Of a stretch of 64,000 bases of DNA, positions 31,678 to 50,949 are shown one piece after another (within the stretch, counting starts at the first letter, position 1; every line of letters begins with the position of its first letter). The stretch comes from Streptomyces spectabilis (GTDB taxonomy: Bacteria > Actinomycetota > Actinomycetes > Streptomycetales > Streptomycetaceae), in contig NZ_CP023690.1 in NCBI RefSeq assembly GCF_008704795.1, positions 1,054,001 to 1,118,000 on the forward strand. Direction: 5' to 3'. The position numbers were made by a program, and so were the translations under genes. Below the pieces are notes generated by a model, which did not search any database, was not told the origin of the DNA, and saw nothing but the letters and a program-made list of their open reading frames with translations.

Positions 31678-32786
31678 AAGCCGACGATCTGGAGGTACAC
31701 GCCGGGGTCGTCGGCGTAGTGGGTGCCCGTGAGGTAGAGCGTTTCGCCGTCGGGGCCCACGGTCAGGCCCGACGCCCGTTCCACAGCGAAGTCGGTGACC
31801 GTCTCGTCGGTGACCTGGGTGTTGGTCGCCGTGTCGTAGGACAGCACCTTCGGCGCGGTCCTGTGGTCGTCCACGAGCACGTACAGACGCGTGCCGTCCT
31901 GGCTCACGGCCGGGCTCAGGACCGGTGCGGAATCCGACCGGAAGTCGATGGTTTCCAGGACGTCGTCGCGCATGAGGCCGACCAGGGCGGCGCGGCCGTC
32001 CGGCTTGCTCAGCGCGTACAGGCGGCGGCCGTCGGGGGTGAGGGCCAGCTCGTCGACGAAGCCGGTGGCCGCGATGGTGCGCACCACCTTCGGGACGCCC
32101 GCCGAGGTGGTCAGATGGACCAGGCCGACGTCGCCGACGACGTACACGTCCCTGCCGTTCGGCCGTACGACGATGTCGCGCGGGCTCTCGCCGGGCAGCG
32201 GGACAGCGGCGGTGAACGCGCGCCGGGCCGTGGAGAACACCAGGAGCCGGGACGGGCCCGCGCTCGGGCCGTTGTCGTGCGGTCCGCTCTGGTCGAGGTA
32301 GACCGTCGTCCCGTCCGGGCTGATGGCCATGCGGGAAAGGGATCCGGGCCGGGTGCCCGGGGGCCGTGGCTGGTCGGGGACGGGGATGCTGGCGCGCAGG
32401 GTGTCGGTGGCCGTGTCGATCACGTTCAGGGTGTCTTCGGTGACCAGGTAGATCAGTCTGCCGCGGGCACCGAACGCCATCGGCCCCGCCCAGCGTCCGG
32501 CCCTGGTGGGCACCTCCGCGGTGACCTCCCCTGTCTGGGTGTCGACGACGTACAGCTTGGTGCCGGTGGCCTCGATCGCGCCGACGTACGCGGTGGTGCC
32601 GTCCGCGCTGACCAGCGGCGCCCGCGCGTACCGCGCCCCGGGCAGGGGGGTGAGGTTCTCGACGCCCGGGACCGGGTCCGGTGACAGGTCCGGATCCGCG
32701 ACGGCGGCGCCCGTGCCGGTGAGCAGCAGCGCCCCGACTGCCAGCAGCGGAGCCAGCCAACGGGCCCTGGAACCAAGGGAATCCAT
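31674..32786 (-). CDS. Secreted beta-propeller (YncE-like) protein
   Basis: The 370-residue protein has a Sec signal peptide (RWLAPLLAVGALLLTGTGAA, cleavage near AVA-DP). Repeated blades follow of the form ...VSADGTTAYVG..., ISPDGTTVYLDQ, RPNGRDVYVVGDVG, LTPDGRRLYALSKPDG, SQDGTRLYVLVDD and VGPDGETLYLTGT. About seven such units point to a seven-bladed YncE/lactonase-type propeller, usually a binding scaffold. No catalytic residues are evident. ATG at 32786 has GGGGGAGGGG upstream. It lies just after the next gene on the same strand with a 78-base gap. Confidence 0.85.
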   Translation of the reverse strand: MDSLGSRARWLAPLLAVGALLLTGTGAAVADPDLSPDPVPGVENLTPLPGARYARAPLVSADGTTAYVGAIEATGTKLYVVDTQTGEVTAEVPTRAGRWAGPMAFGARGRLIYLVTEDTLNVIDTATDTLRASIPVPDQPRPPGTRPGSLSRMAISPDGTTVYLDQSGPHDNGPSAGPSRLLVFSTARRAFTAAVPLPGESPRDIVVRPNGRDVYVVGDVGLVHLTTSAGVPKVVRTIAATGFVDELALTPDGRRLYALSKPDGRAALVGLMRDDVLETIDFRSDSAPVLSPAVSQDGTRLYVLVDDHRTAPKVLSYDTATNTQVTDETVTDFAVERASGLTVGPDGETLYLTGTHYADDPGVYLQIVGF

Positions 32787-32864
32787 AAGCCCCTCCCCCA
32801 CAGGCACACCGCGCCCTCGCGATGGCGGGGTCAGGCTACGCGGACACGCCCGGCCGGACACACC

Positions 32865-34844
32865 CTAGGGTTCCCGGGTGTCGCCCACCGCCCGCAGGTT
32901 CGCGCCGTCCTCGGTGCGGCCGCGTACGGAGAGGGTCGCGTCCTTGGGGACGCGGACGGCGAGGGTGTTGCCGTCCTCGGTGGCGCGGGTGTCTCCGGTG
33001 ACGGTGAGTTCACGGATGTCCCTGCTGCCCGCCGCCAGCAGATAGCGGCGCCCGGCGGCCGTCGTCCATGCGGTCCTTGCCACGATGTGCTGGCCGAAGC
33101 GGCTGCACGCTGCGGTGGACCGGTCACGGGCCACGAGGCGGGCCGGGGTGGTGGCGGAGCGCCCGGGCGGGCGCAGGTGCACCTGGATGTCGCCGGGCCC
33201 GGCCCAGGTGGAGACACGGGTGCAGGACCAGGTGGCGCGGCCGCCGCGCTCGGGCAGGTCCTGCTCCGCGAAGTCCCACTGGTTCACCGCGCGGACGCCG
33301 TGGTCGCGCAGGCCGCGCAGGGCGCACGCCGTGCGGGCCCAGGCCGTGAGCGCGGCGGGCCCCGTGGCCTCGCGCGGCTGCCGCGCGGGGGCGCCGGTGT
33401 GCGGGGACGGGGTGTGGGTGAGGTGGGCGGGGGTGAGTCCGCCGAGGTCGGTGACGAGGAAGGCGTGCTTCTCCACGATCCGTACGGACGACCGGAGTTG
33501 GAGCACCGGCAGGCCCGTGCAGGCGCCTGCGGTCGCGGGCGCGTCGACGGGGTCCGTGATGCCGTCCTTCGTGGTGTGCAGCGGGCGTCCGGGGGTGTCG
33601 GGGCGCAGCAGGTCCCGGGTCTGCGCGTCGGCGATCCAGGGTGCGGCGAGATAGCGTACGGCGCCGTCGCGGCGGGCGACGACCAGGGCGGCCGCGGTGG
33701 TGACTCCGGCCTCGTCGGTGCGCGCGACCTCCAGGGCCGGGCGGTCGGGGGAGCCGAGTGGTTCGCTGTACCGCACGACGCGGTCGCTGTCGTGGAGAAG
33801 CACCACGGCACGGCCGTCGATGTCGCCCGCGTACAGCAGTTGGGCGCCGCGCGTGGGCGGCAGCAGGCCGGTGGTCCTCGTCCTCGTCACGGAGGTGCCG
33901 GGAGGCGGCGCGGCCCAGGTGTCCAGGGCCCGGCCGAGCAGCGCCTCGTCGTCCGTGCGCCCGCCTCGGGCGGGCCAGGCGGTGAAGTCGACGCGCGCGG
34001 TGTCGGCCCAGCTGCCGGAGGGGGTGTGGACGAGCTGGGCGGGGGTGATCTGCGCGGCCCGCATCGGGTGCGCCCGTGAGCTGTCGGGCGGGCCCGTCGG
34101 GGTGGAGGAGACGGTGAGTACGGTGCCGCACGCCGTCACCGCCGCGACGAGGCCCGCGATCCGTACGCGGCGCCTGCGGCGCAGCAGGTCGGTCGGCCGG
34201 GTGCGGACGGAACAGGCGTCGAACTCCGCGGACCGCAGCAGGGCCGACGCGTCCGCTCCCGCGTGGGCGCGCAGGTCGTCGGCGGTGGCGAGGGCCGCGT
34301 CCGGGTCCTGCTCCCCCACGGTCAGGAGCAGTTCGCGTACGCGCTCGTCCGGCATGTCGTCGACGCAGCGCAGCGCGACGACGGCGCGTGCGGCGGGCGG
34401 CACCGCGGCGAGCGCCCGGCTCAGCGCGATCTCTTCGGCGCCGCCCGCATGCGGCGAGAGCCGCAGCCCCCACACCACCGGGAGGCGGGGGCGGAGTGCG
34501 CGCGGCGGGGGCACGCGGGCGGGCCAGCCGCGCGGACGCCGGTCGTAGGCGAGCGCCGACCGCAGGACGCGGGCGCGCAGCCAGTCCTCTTCGGCTTCGA
34601 CGGCCGTGGCGTCAGTGCGCTGCCGGGGCAGGAGCGCGCCCGCGGGGACGCGCGGCAGGCTCGGCAGGGCGCGCTGCACCAGCGCCTGCGCGACAAGTAC
34701 CGTGCGGTGTCTGCCGAGTTCGGGAGGGAGCGTGAGGTAGGCCAGGCGCACGAGGTGTGCGTACCGGTCGACCAGGGTGGCCTCGGTCCGTTCCAGGGTG
34801 CCCCTGGAGGGTGGTGCTGCCGTACGTCGCCGTGATGAGGACAT
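32865..34844 (-). CDS. Membrane protein with degenerate sigma-factor-like N-terminus
   Basis: The 659-residue protein has an N-terminal part that resembles sigma-70 proteins: EATLVDRYAHLVRLAYLTLP with VLVAQALVQRAL recalls region 2, and LSRALAAVPPAARAVVALRC with DDMPDERVRELLLTVGEQD recalls region 4, though the second helix lacks the usual DNA-contact pattern. A single hydrophobic segment follows at about 228-246 (VRIAGLVAAVTACGTVLTV) after an Arg-rich stretch. Then comes a 400-residue extracytoplasmic domain with paired Cys. The whole would place a sigma-like domain inside and a sensor-like domain outside. ATG at 34844 lacks a clear ribosome site. Function unproven. Confidence 0.55.
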   Translation of the reverse strand: MSSSRRRTAAPPSRGTLERTEATLVDRYAHLVRLAYLTLPPELGRHRTVLVAQALVQRALPSLPRVPAGALLPRQRTDATAVEAEEDWLRARVLRSALAYDRRPRGWPARVPPPRALRPRLPVVWGLRLSPHAGGAEEIALSRALAAVPPAARAVVALRCVDDMPDERVRELLLTVGEQDPDAALATADDLRAHAGADASALLRSAEFDACSVRTRPTDLLRRRRRVRIAGLVAAVTACGTVLTVSSTPTGPPDSSRAHPMRAAQITPAQLVHTPSGSWADTARVDFTAWPARGGRTDDEALLGRALDTWAAPPPGTSVTRTRTTGLLPPTRGAQLLYAGDIDGRAVVLLHDSDRVVRYSEPLGSPDRPALEVARTDEAGVTTAAALVVARRDGAVRYLAAPWIADAQTRDLLRPDTPGRPLHTTKDGITDPVDAPATAGACTGLPVLQLRSSVRIVEKHAFLVTDLGGLTPAHLTHTPSPHTGAPARQPREATGPAALTAWARTACALRGLRDHGVRAVNQWDFAEQDLPERGGRATWSCTRVSTWAGPGDIQVHLRPPGRSATTPARLVARDRSTAACSRFGQHIVARTAWTTAAGRRYLLAAGSRDIRELTVTGDTRATEDGNTLAVRVPKDATLSVRGRTEDGANLRAVGDTREP

Positions 34845-35275
34845 TGGTCACAAAGCCTTCCAACGGCTGTAGGCGAGTGGGTGTCACCCCCCTTCCAACG
34901 AGTGAATCTTGGGATGGTCACCACGGCGTTCACCTGGTGTGCGGCCCCGTGTCACAGCACGGTCAGTAGAGGACGGTGCACCAGCGGTTGAAGGCGCAGA
35001 CCTGCCGCTCGGCACCGGTGTCGCCCTCGCTCCCGGGCATCGCGCGCGCGGCGATCGAGGACGCCGGATCGACGCCCGCACCGCGAGGGCGGGGAGGGGG
35101 TGCGGCGCCGGGGGGCGCGCTCCGCGCGGGGTCCGCCTGTGGTCCTTTGATCACATCGTTCGATGGCATGCGTACTTCAACGACCGCGCGGAAAGCGAGG
35201 ACACGCGGGGCGAGCCACCGCAGGAAGGCGCACAGAAGGCGTGCGGAAAGCTTTCAGGAGACGCGGGGACTGGGG
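34845..35275. other. Intergenic stretch with one doubtful small ORF
   Basis: I see no convincing gene in these 431 bases. A minus-strand ORF (34963-35169, 68 codons) ends QVCAFNRWCTVLY, which looks protein-like with a Cys-x6-Cys pair. Its N-terminal part is Pro/Ala/Gly-rich noise and no ribosome site precedes any start. The GC-rich run at 35090-35135 can form hairpins. Confidence 0.4.
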
Positions 35276-35788
35276 TCAGTAGGTGACCACGGGGTTGTCG
35301 GTCTTCGACACGAGTGCCACCCAGTCGGTCGCGCTGACCTCGATCGTCTCGGTCGGCGGGCCCGGCGAGAAGATCAGCCGCGGCTCGTGCCCGAGCGCGC
35401 TGTCGATCAGCAGGGTGACCTGCGGGGGGAGCCCGAAAGGAACGGCGCAGCCGGGCTCACAGCCCGTCACGGCCTTGAGCTCGGCCCCGGGGGCGATGGA
35501 GAACTTCTCCCCCAGGGCCGCCCGCGCCTTGGCGGTGTCGAGGCGCCTGCCCTCGACGGAGACGAACATCGTGTGCCGTCCGCTCTTGCCGCGCAGGAAG
35601 AGCGACTTGGTCTCCGCGCCGGTCAGGTGGAAACGCTCCCGGACCTGAGCCGCGGTCTCGTAGTCCATGACGGGCTCGTGCGCGTGCGGGGCGAAGTCGA
35701 CTCCGGACCGGGCGAACAGCTCCGCGGCGCGTCGCCGGATCCCGGTGACCGTGGGCGGCTCGTCGGCCGTCATCTGACCGTCCAGCAT
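35276..35788 (-). CDS. YbaK/ProX-type aminoacyl-tRNA deacylase
   Basis: The 170-residue protein has the YbaK fold marks: GVDFAPHAHEPVMDYETAAQ, the Lys-containing GAETKSLFLRGKSGRHTMFV, RLDTAKARAALGEKFSIAPG and the Gly-rich VTGCEPGCAVPFGLPPQV near the end. These free-standing editing enzymes hydrolyse mischarged tRNA such as Ala- or Cys-tRNA(Pro). Sequence alone does not tell which. ATG at 35788 follows GGAG. It lies downstream of, and on the same strand as, the LysR gene, 41 bases away. Confidence 0.88.
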   Translation of the reverse strand: MLDGQMTADEPPTVTGIRRRAAELFARSGVDFAPHAHEPVMDYETAAQVRERFHLTGAETKSLFLRGKSGRHTMFVSVEGRRLDTAKARAALGEKFSIAPGAELKAVTGCEPGCAVPFGLPPQVTLLIDSALGHEPRLIFSPGPPTETIEVSATDWVALVSKTDNPVVTY

Positions 35789-35829
35789 GGGCAGTTGGCT
35801 CCTCTCGCGGGACCTGATGGCCGATCAGC

Positions 35830-36750
35830 CTACTCCTGCGGCTCTCCAGCGGTGCCGCCCACCACCGCTCTCGCCGCGGTCACGAACGCGGCGATCGCCG
35901 GGTGGCTGCCGCCGCCCGCGCGGAAGGCGACCTTCGAGCGGCGGAACAGCGGCAACTCGGTCAGCAGCACGCCTGAGGGGCCGTGCGTCGTGGCCGTCTC
36001 CGGTACGAATCCGGCGCCTTGGCCGGTGGCGGCCAGGGCGAGGACCGTACGGAAGTCGTTGACCTGGTGGCGGATCCGCGGCTGGAATCCGGCGGCCTGG
36101 CAGGCGCGCACAGCCATGGCGTGCCCCGTGGTGCCGTCCCGTGCGGTGATCCACGGGGCCTCGGCGTAGGGGCCGAGCAGTTCCGCCAGGGTCGCGCCGC
36201 GGCCGCCGGCCGGGGCACCGGCGTGCGTGACGAGATACATCGGCTCGTCCACCAGGGGAATCTCGTCGACCGTGACGTCCGGTGACGCGGGGACGAAGTC
36301 GTAGTCGTGGACGAGGGCCACGTCGAGTTCCCCGGCCCGCAGTCCGTCGGAGACGCGCGCGGAGTCGATCTCCCGCACCATCGGCTCAAGGGCGGGGTGC
36401 CGTCGGGCCAGCTCGGCGAGGGCGGCGGCCACGATGGTGTGCCCGCCGGAGGGGAAGGTCCCGATGCGCAGCGGCCCGCCGACGCCCTCGCGCGCACTGG
36501 CCAGCTCGGAGACCGCCAGTTCGAGCCGTTCGAGGACGGCGTCGGCGTGGGTGACGAGGGTGCGGCCCGCAGGGGTGAGGACCACCCGCCTGCCGCTGCG
36601 TTCCAGCAGGGGCACGCCCGCCTCGCGTTCCAACACACCCAACTGTTGGGAGACGGCCGACGCGGTGAAGGTCAGCGCCTCGGCCACGGCGGCGATCGTG
36701 CCCCGCCGGTCCAGTTCGCGCAGCAGGTGAAGACGGCGTACATCAAGCAT
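35830..36750 (-). CDS. LysR-family transcriptional regulator
   Basis: The 306-residue protein opens MLDVRRLHLLRELDRRGTIA, AVAEALTFTASAVSQQLGVL, a winged helix-turn-helix typical of the group. The effector domain follows (LRIGTFPSGGHTIVAAALAE ... TGQGAGFVPETATTHG). No ribosome site is visible before ATG at 36750; a TATACC box about 25 bases upstream suggests a very short leader. It is divergent from the DapA-like gene with a 71-base AT-rich spacer containing AGCTCAGCT, a near-palindrome. It probably regulates that gene. Confidence 0.9.
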   Translation of the reverse strand: MLDVRRLHLLRELDRRGTIAAVAEALTFTASAVSQQLGVLEREAGVPLLERSGRRVVLTPAGRTLVTHADAVLERLELAVSELASAREGVGGPLRIGTFPSGGHTIVAAALAELARRHPALEPMVREIDSARVSDGLRAGELDVALVHDYDFVPASPDVTVDEIPLVDEPMYLVTHAGAPAGGRGATLAELLGPYAEAPWITARDGTTGHAMAVRACQAAGFQPRIRHQVNDFRTVLALAATGQGAGFVPETATTHGPSGVLLTELPLFRRSKVAFRAGGGSHPAIAAFVTAARAVVGGTAGEPQE

Positions 36751-36821
36751 TAGCTCAGCTTAGGTATAGAAGTAGAAATCAGAAATGGATCTACCGGGTC
36801 GGTGTGCGCCAGGGTTGCACC

Positions 36822-37736
36822 ATGAAGCCCGAACCGAACTTCACCGGCCTGTACGTCCCCTTGGTGACCCCGTTCACCGACGAGCTGCGCCTCGCTCCCG
36901 ACGCCGTCGCCCGCCTCGCCGACGAGACGCTCTCGTCCGGCGCCTCCGGACTCGTCGCCCTCGGCACGACGGCGGAGGCGGCCACGCTGACCGCCGAGGA
37001 GAAGCGGACCGTGGTGCGCGTCTGCGCGGCCGCCTGCCGGGCGCACGGCGCCCCTCTGATCGTCGGGGTCGGCACCGGTGACACCGCGGCCGCCATCGCG
37101 TCGCTGCGCGAGCTCGCGGCCACCGGTGACGTGGCCGCGGCACTCGTCCCCGCGCCGCCCTACGTCCGGCCCGGCGAGGCCGGGACGCTGGCGCACTTCA
37201 CCGCCCTCGCCGAGGACGGCGGCGTGCCTCTGATCGTGTACGACATCCCCTACCGCAGCGGGCAGACGCTCAGCGCGGACGCGCTCGCCGCGCTCGGCCG
37301 GCTGCCGGGGGTCGTCGGGGTCAAGCACGCGACCGGTGCGATCGACGCGACCACGGTGGAGCTGCTGGGCAGCCCGCCGCCCGGCTTCGCCGTGCTCGGC
37401 GGTGACGACGTCGTCATCTCGCCGCTCGTCGCGGCGGGCGCGCACGGCGGAATCCTCGCGTCGGCGAACCTGCGCACCGCCGGCTACGCCGAACTGATCT
37501 CGCTGTGGCGCCGCGGCGCCGCCGCACCCGCCCGTGAGCTGGGGGCCGAACTCGCCCGCTTCTCCGCCGCCCTCTTCGCCGAACCGAACCCGACGGTGAT
37601 CAAGGGCGTGCTGCACGCCCAGGGTCGCATTCCCAGCGCCGCCGTCCGGCTGCCGCTGCTGCCCGCGGCGCCCGCCACGGTCCGCCGGGCGGCGCTGCTG
37701 GCCGAAAGGCGCGCCCTGCACGCGTCACCGGCCTGA
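36822..37736 (+). CDS. DapA-family class I aldolase (dihydrodipicolinate synthase-like)
   Basis: The 304-residue protein is a TIM barrel of the DHDPS/N-acetylneuraminate lyase family: GLYVPLVTPFTDELRLAPDA, LVALGTTAEAATLTAEEKRT (the usual GTTGE is GTTAE here), the Tyr in VYDIPYRSG, and the Schiff-base Lys in VVGVKHATGAIDA. It should act on pyruvate or a related oxoacid. The dedicated LysR regulator and lack of other lysine genes suggest either a catabolic aldolase or a second DapA. ATG at 36822 is chosen by family start, with a weak ribosome site. Exact substrate unknown. Confidence 0.88.
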   Translation: MKPEPNFTGLYVPLVTPFTDELRLAPDAVARLADETLSSGASGLVALGTTAEAATLTAEEKRTVVRVCAAACRAHGAPLIVGVGTGDTAAAIASLRELAATGDVAAALVPAPPYVRPGEAGTLAHFTALAEDGGVPLIVYDIPYRSGQTLSADALAALGRLPGVVGVKHATGAIDATTVELLGSPPPGFAVLGGDDVVISPLVAAGAHGGILASANLRTAGYAELISLWRRGAAAPARELGAELARFSAALFAEPNPTVIKGVLHAQGRIPSAAVRLPLLPAAPATVRRAALLAERRALHASPA

Positions 37737-37980
37737 GCGCCCCACCGGGGCACACCCCCTAGTCCACGCGACAGGACGTCAGCGGAACGTCAGCGGGACG
37801 CGAGCGGCGCGCGCCAACCTGGTGCCGAACACCACATGCCCGGCATGGAACGACACGTGGCGCCGCTTGGTCCGGAAACACGGCAGCTGCTTACCTGAAG
37901 GCGGAGGAGCGGGCGGCGGACTCGGTGTCCACCGCGGTCGAGCCTCGGGACCACCGTGGAAGATGGAGGTGCTCTAGCCC

Positions 37981-38634
37981 ATGCAGCCGACCGTTGAGAG
38001 CGTTCCCACGACGCAGCCGGTGTTGGTGACCGTGCACGCGTCGGACCCGATCTCGCAGGCCGGGGTGGTGAGCCAGCTCCGGCAGTGCGCGGAGATCGTG
38101 GTGGCGGACGACATCCGACGGGATCGCGGCCAGGTCGCCCTTCTCGTCGTCGGCACCGTGGACGAGGCGACCCTGGTGAGTCTGCGCAGACTCGTCCACG
38201 CCGAGAACGTCCGGGTGGTCCTGGTGGTGGACCGGATGCGCGGCGCGGACGTGCTGGACGTCGCGGGCTGCGGCGTCACCGCGATCGTGCGGCGCCGGGA
38301 GGCCACACCGGCGCGGCTGCTGCGGGCCGTCCTGGCCGCCCACCAGGGCCACGGCGAGCTGCCGCCCGATCTGTTAGGCAGGCTCATCGCGCAGATGGGA
38401 CGGCTCCAGAGCAGCGCGCAAGGTCCGACGCGGCTCGCCCCCGCGGAGATGACACCGCGAGAGGTCGACATCCTCCGCCTGGTGGCGGAAGGCCTCGACA
38501 CCGCCGAGGTCGCCGCCAAACTCGCGTACTCCGAGCGGACGGTGAAGAACGACCTCCAGAACCTGACCTCGCGGCTCCATCTGCGCAACCGGACCCACGC
38601 GGTGGCGTACGCGCTGCGCGCGGGCTACATCTGA
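37981..38634 (+). CDS. LuxR/NarL-type response-regulator-like protein
   Basis: The 217-residue protein has an N-terminal receiver-like region (VLVTVHASDPISQAGVVSQL ... LLVVGTVDEATLVSL ... VRVVLVVDRM). A C-terminal LuxR helix-turn-helix follows: LAPAEMTPREVDILRLVAEG, LDTAEVAAKLAYSERTVKND, LQNLTSRLHLRNRTHAVAYA. In the receiver part the acidic cluster and phospho-Asp are not in normal positions, so it may work without phosphorylation. ATG at 37981 follows GGAGG. It borders the PKS genes and is convergent with them, so a cluster-linked regulatory role is plausible but not shown. Confidence 0.85.
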   Translation: MQPTVESVPTTQPVLVTVHASDPISQAGVVSQLRQCAEIVVADDIRRDRGQVALLVVGTVDEATLVSLRRLVHAENVRVVLVVDRMRGADVLDVAGCGVTAIVRRREATPARLLRAVLAAHQGHGELPPDLLGRLIAQMGRLQSSAQGPTRLAPAEMTPREVDILRLVAEGLDTAEVAAKLAYSERTVKNDLQNLTSRLHLRNRTHAVAYALRAGYI

Positions 38635-38712
38635 GGTTCTCGGATTCTCGGGTTCTCGGAATTCTGGGCCGCTGTGTTTTTGAGTCTCTCAGTTTCCGGG
38701 TCTCTGGGTTTC
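38635..38712. repeat. GGTTCTCGG-type repeats before the cluster border terminator
   Basis: Right after the LuxR stop, GGTTCTCGGATTCTCGGG and TTCTCGGAATTCTGGG form near-tandem 9-base units. A T-rich run and GTCTCTCAG, GTCTCTGGG variants follow. Base composition is unusually AT-rich for this genome. Confidence 0.65.
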
Positions 38713-38720
38713 TGATGCCG

Positions 38721-38757
38721 AGCGGGGGCTGGACGAGGAATTCGTCCAGCCCCCGCT
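38721..38757. terminator. Bidirectional terminator between LuxR and type II TE genes
   Basis: AGCGGGGGCTGGACGA (38721-38736) pairs perfectly with 38742-38757 around a 5-base loop. It ends the plus-strand LuxR gene and the minus-strand PKS operon. Confidence 0.9.
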
Positions 38758-38771
38758 CCCGTCACCTGCTC

Positions 38772-39539
38772 CTACCTGACGGCCACGGCGCCGCGCAGCG
38801 CCTCACGCATCACCTCGATGACCTCCGCCGCTCGGGAGCTGAGGTAGAAGTGGCCGCCTCGGAACTCCCGCAGGTGGAACGCCGCCGTGGTGTGCGCGCG
38901 CCACGCGTCGGCTTCCAGGACCGTCGACTTCGGGTCGTCGTCGCCCACCAGGGCGGTGACCGGACAGTCGACGGTCGCGTCCACGGGGCCGTACGTCTCG
39001 ATGGCCCGATAGTCGCTGCGGATGGCGGGCAACACCATGCGCAGCAGTTCCTCGTCGCCGAGCACCTTCGCGTCGGTGCCGCTCAGGGCCTTCACATCGG
39101 CCAGGAGACCGTCGTCGTCCCGCTGGTGGACGGTCTCCACGCGCCGCGTCGACGGTGCCCGCCTGCCGGAGGCGAACAGCATCGCGGGCGTGTGCCCTTT
39201 CCGCTCCAGCCTGCGGGTGACCTCGAACGCGATGATCGCGCCCATGCTGTGCCCGAAGAACACCACGGGCCGGTCGAACAGGGGCGCCACGACGGGCGCT
39301 ATCCGGTCCGCCAGCACGCCGATGTCGTCCACGTTCGGTTCGTTCCGCCGGTCCTGGCGGCCGGGGTACTGGAGTGCCACCACATCGCTGTCGCTCGCGA
39401 GCGCGGCCGAGACCGGGTGGTAGAAGCTCGCCGATCCGCCCGCGTGCGGGAAGCAGACCAGCCGGACCGGGGCGGCCGGCGCCGGGTGGAACCGGCGGAG
39501 CCAGAGGTCGCTGCCGTCGGTAGCTGTCATGTGCGTCAT
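38772..39539 (-). CDS. Type II thioesterase of the PKS cluster
   Basis: The 255-residue alpha/beta hydrolase has RLVCFPHAGGSASFYHPVSA near the N-terminus, the nucleophile elbow FFGHSMGAIIAFEVTRRLER (Ser), Asp in the VGDDDPKS loop and His in FRGGHFYL: the GrsT-like triad. Such enzymes clear misprimed or stalled acyl groups from ACP domains. It follows the terminal PKS gene by about 55 bases on the same strand, so it is the last gene of the operon. ATG at 39539 or 39530 is possible; the ribosome site is modest. Confidence 0.93.
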   Translation of the reverse strand: MTHMTATDGSDLWLRRFHPAPAAPVRLVCFPHAGGSASFYHPVSAALASDSDVVALQYPGRQDRRNEPNVDDIGVLADRIAPVVAPLFDRPVVFFGHSMGAIIAFEVTRRLERKGHTPAMLFASGRRAPSTRRVETVHQRDDDGLLADVKALSGTDAKVLGDEELLRMVLPAIRSDYRAIETYGPVDATVDCPVTALVGDDDPKSTVLEADAWRAHTTAAFHLREFRGGHFYLSSRAAEVIEVMREALRGAVAVR

Positions 39540-39594
39540 CCGTTCTGCTGTCGTTGTCGGTTCGCGTCGGGGTGGGGAACGTCAGGGGCAGGGG

Positions 39595-50901
<11,307 letters not shown>

Positions 50902-50949
50902 GCTTTCTCTACTCCAGGGAACGTCGAGCAAGTGGGGTGGCCGAGCGGG

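Noticed and set aside
34963..35169. Lasso peptide or lanthipeptide precursor
   Set aside because: No B/C/E proteins, lanthionine synthetase or transporter nearby, no ribosome site, and no leader-like sequence.
36822..37736. Calling the gene dapA for lysine synthesis
   Set aside because: The family includes many pyruvate aldolases, the GTTGE motif is changed to GTTAE, and there is a dedicated LysR regulator instead of lysine genes.
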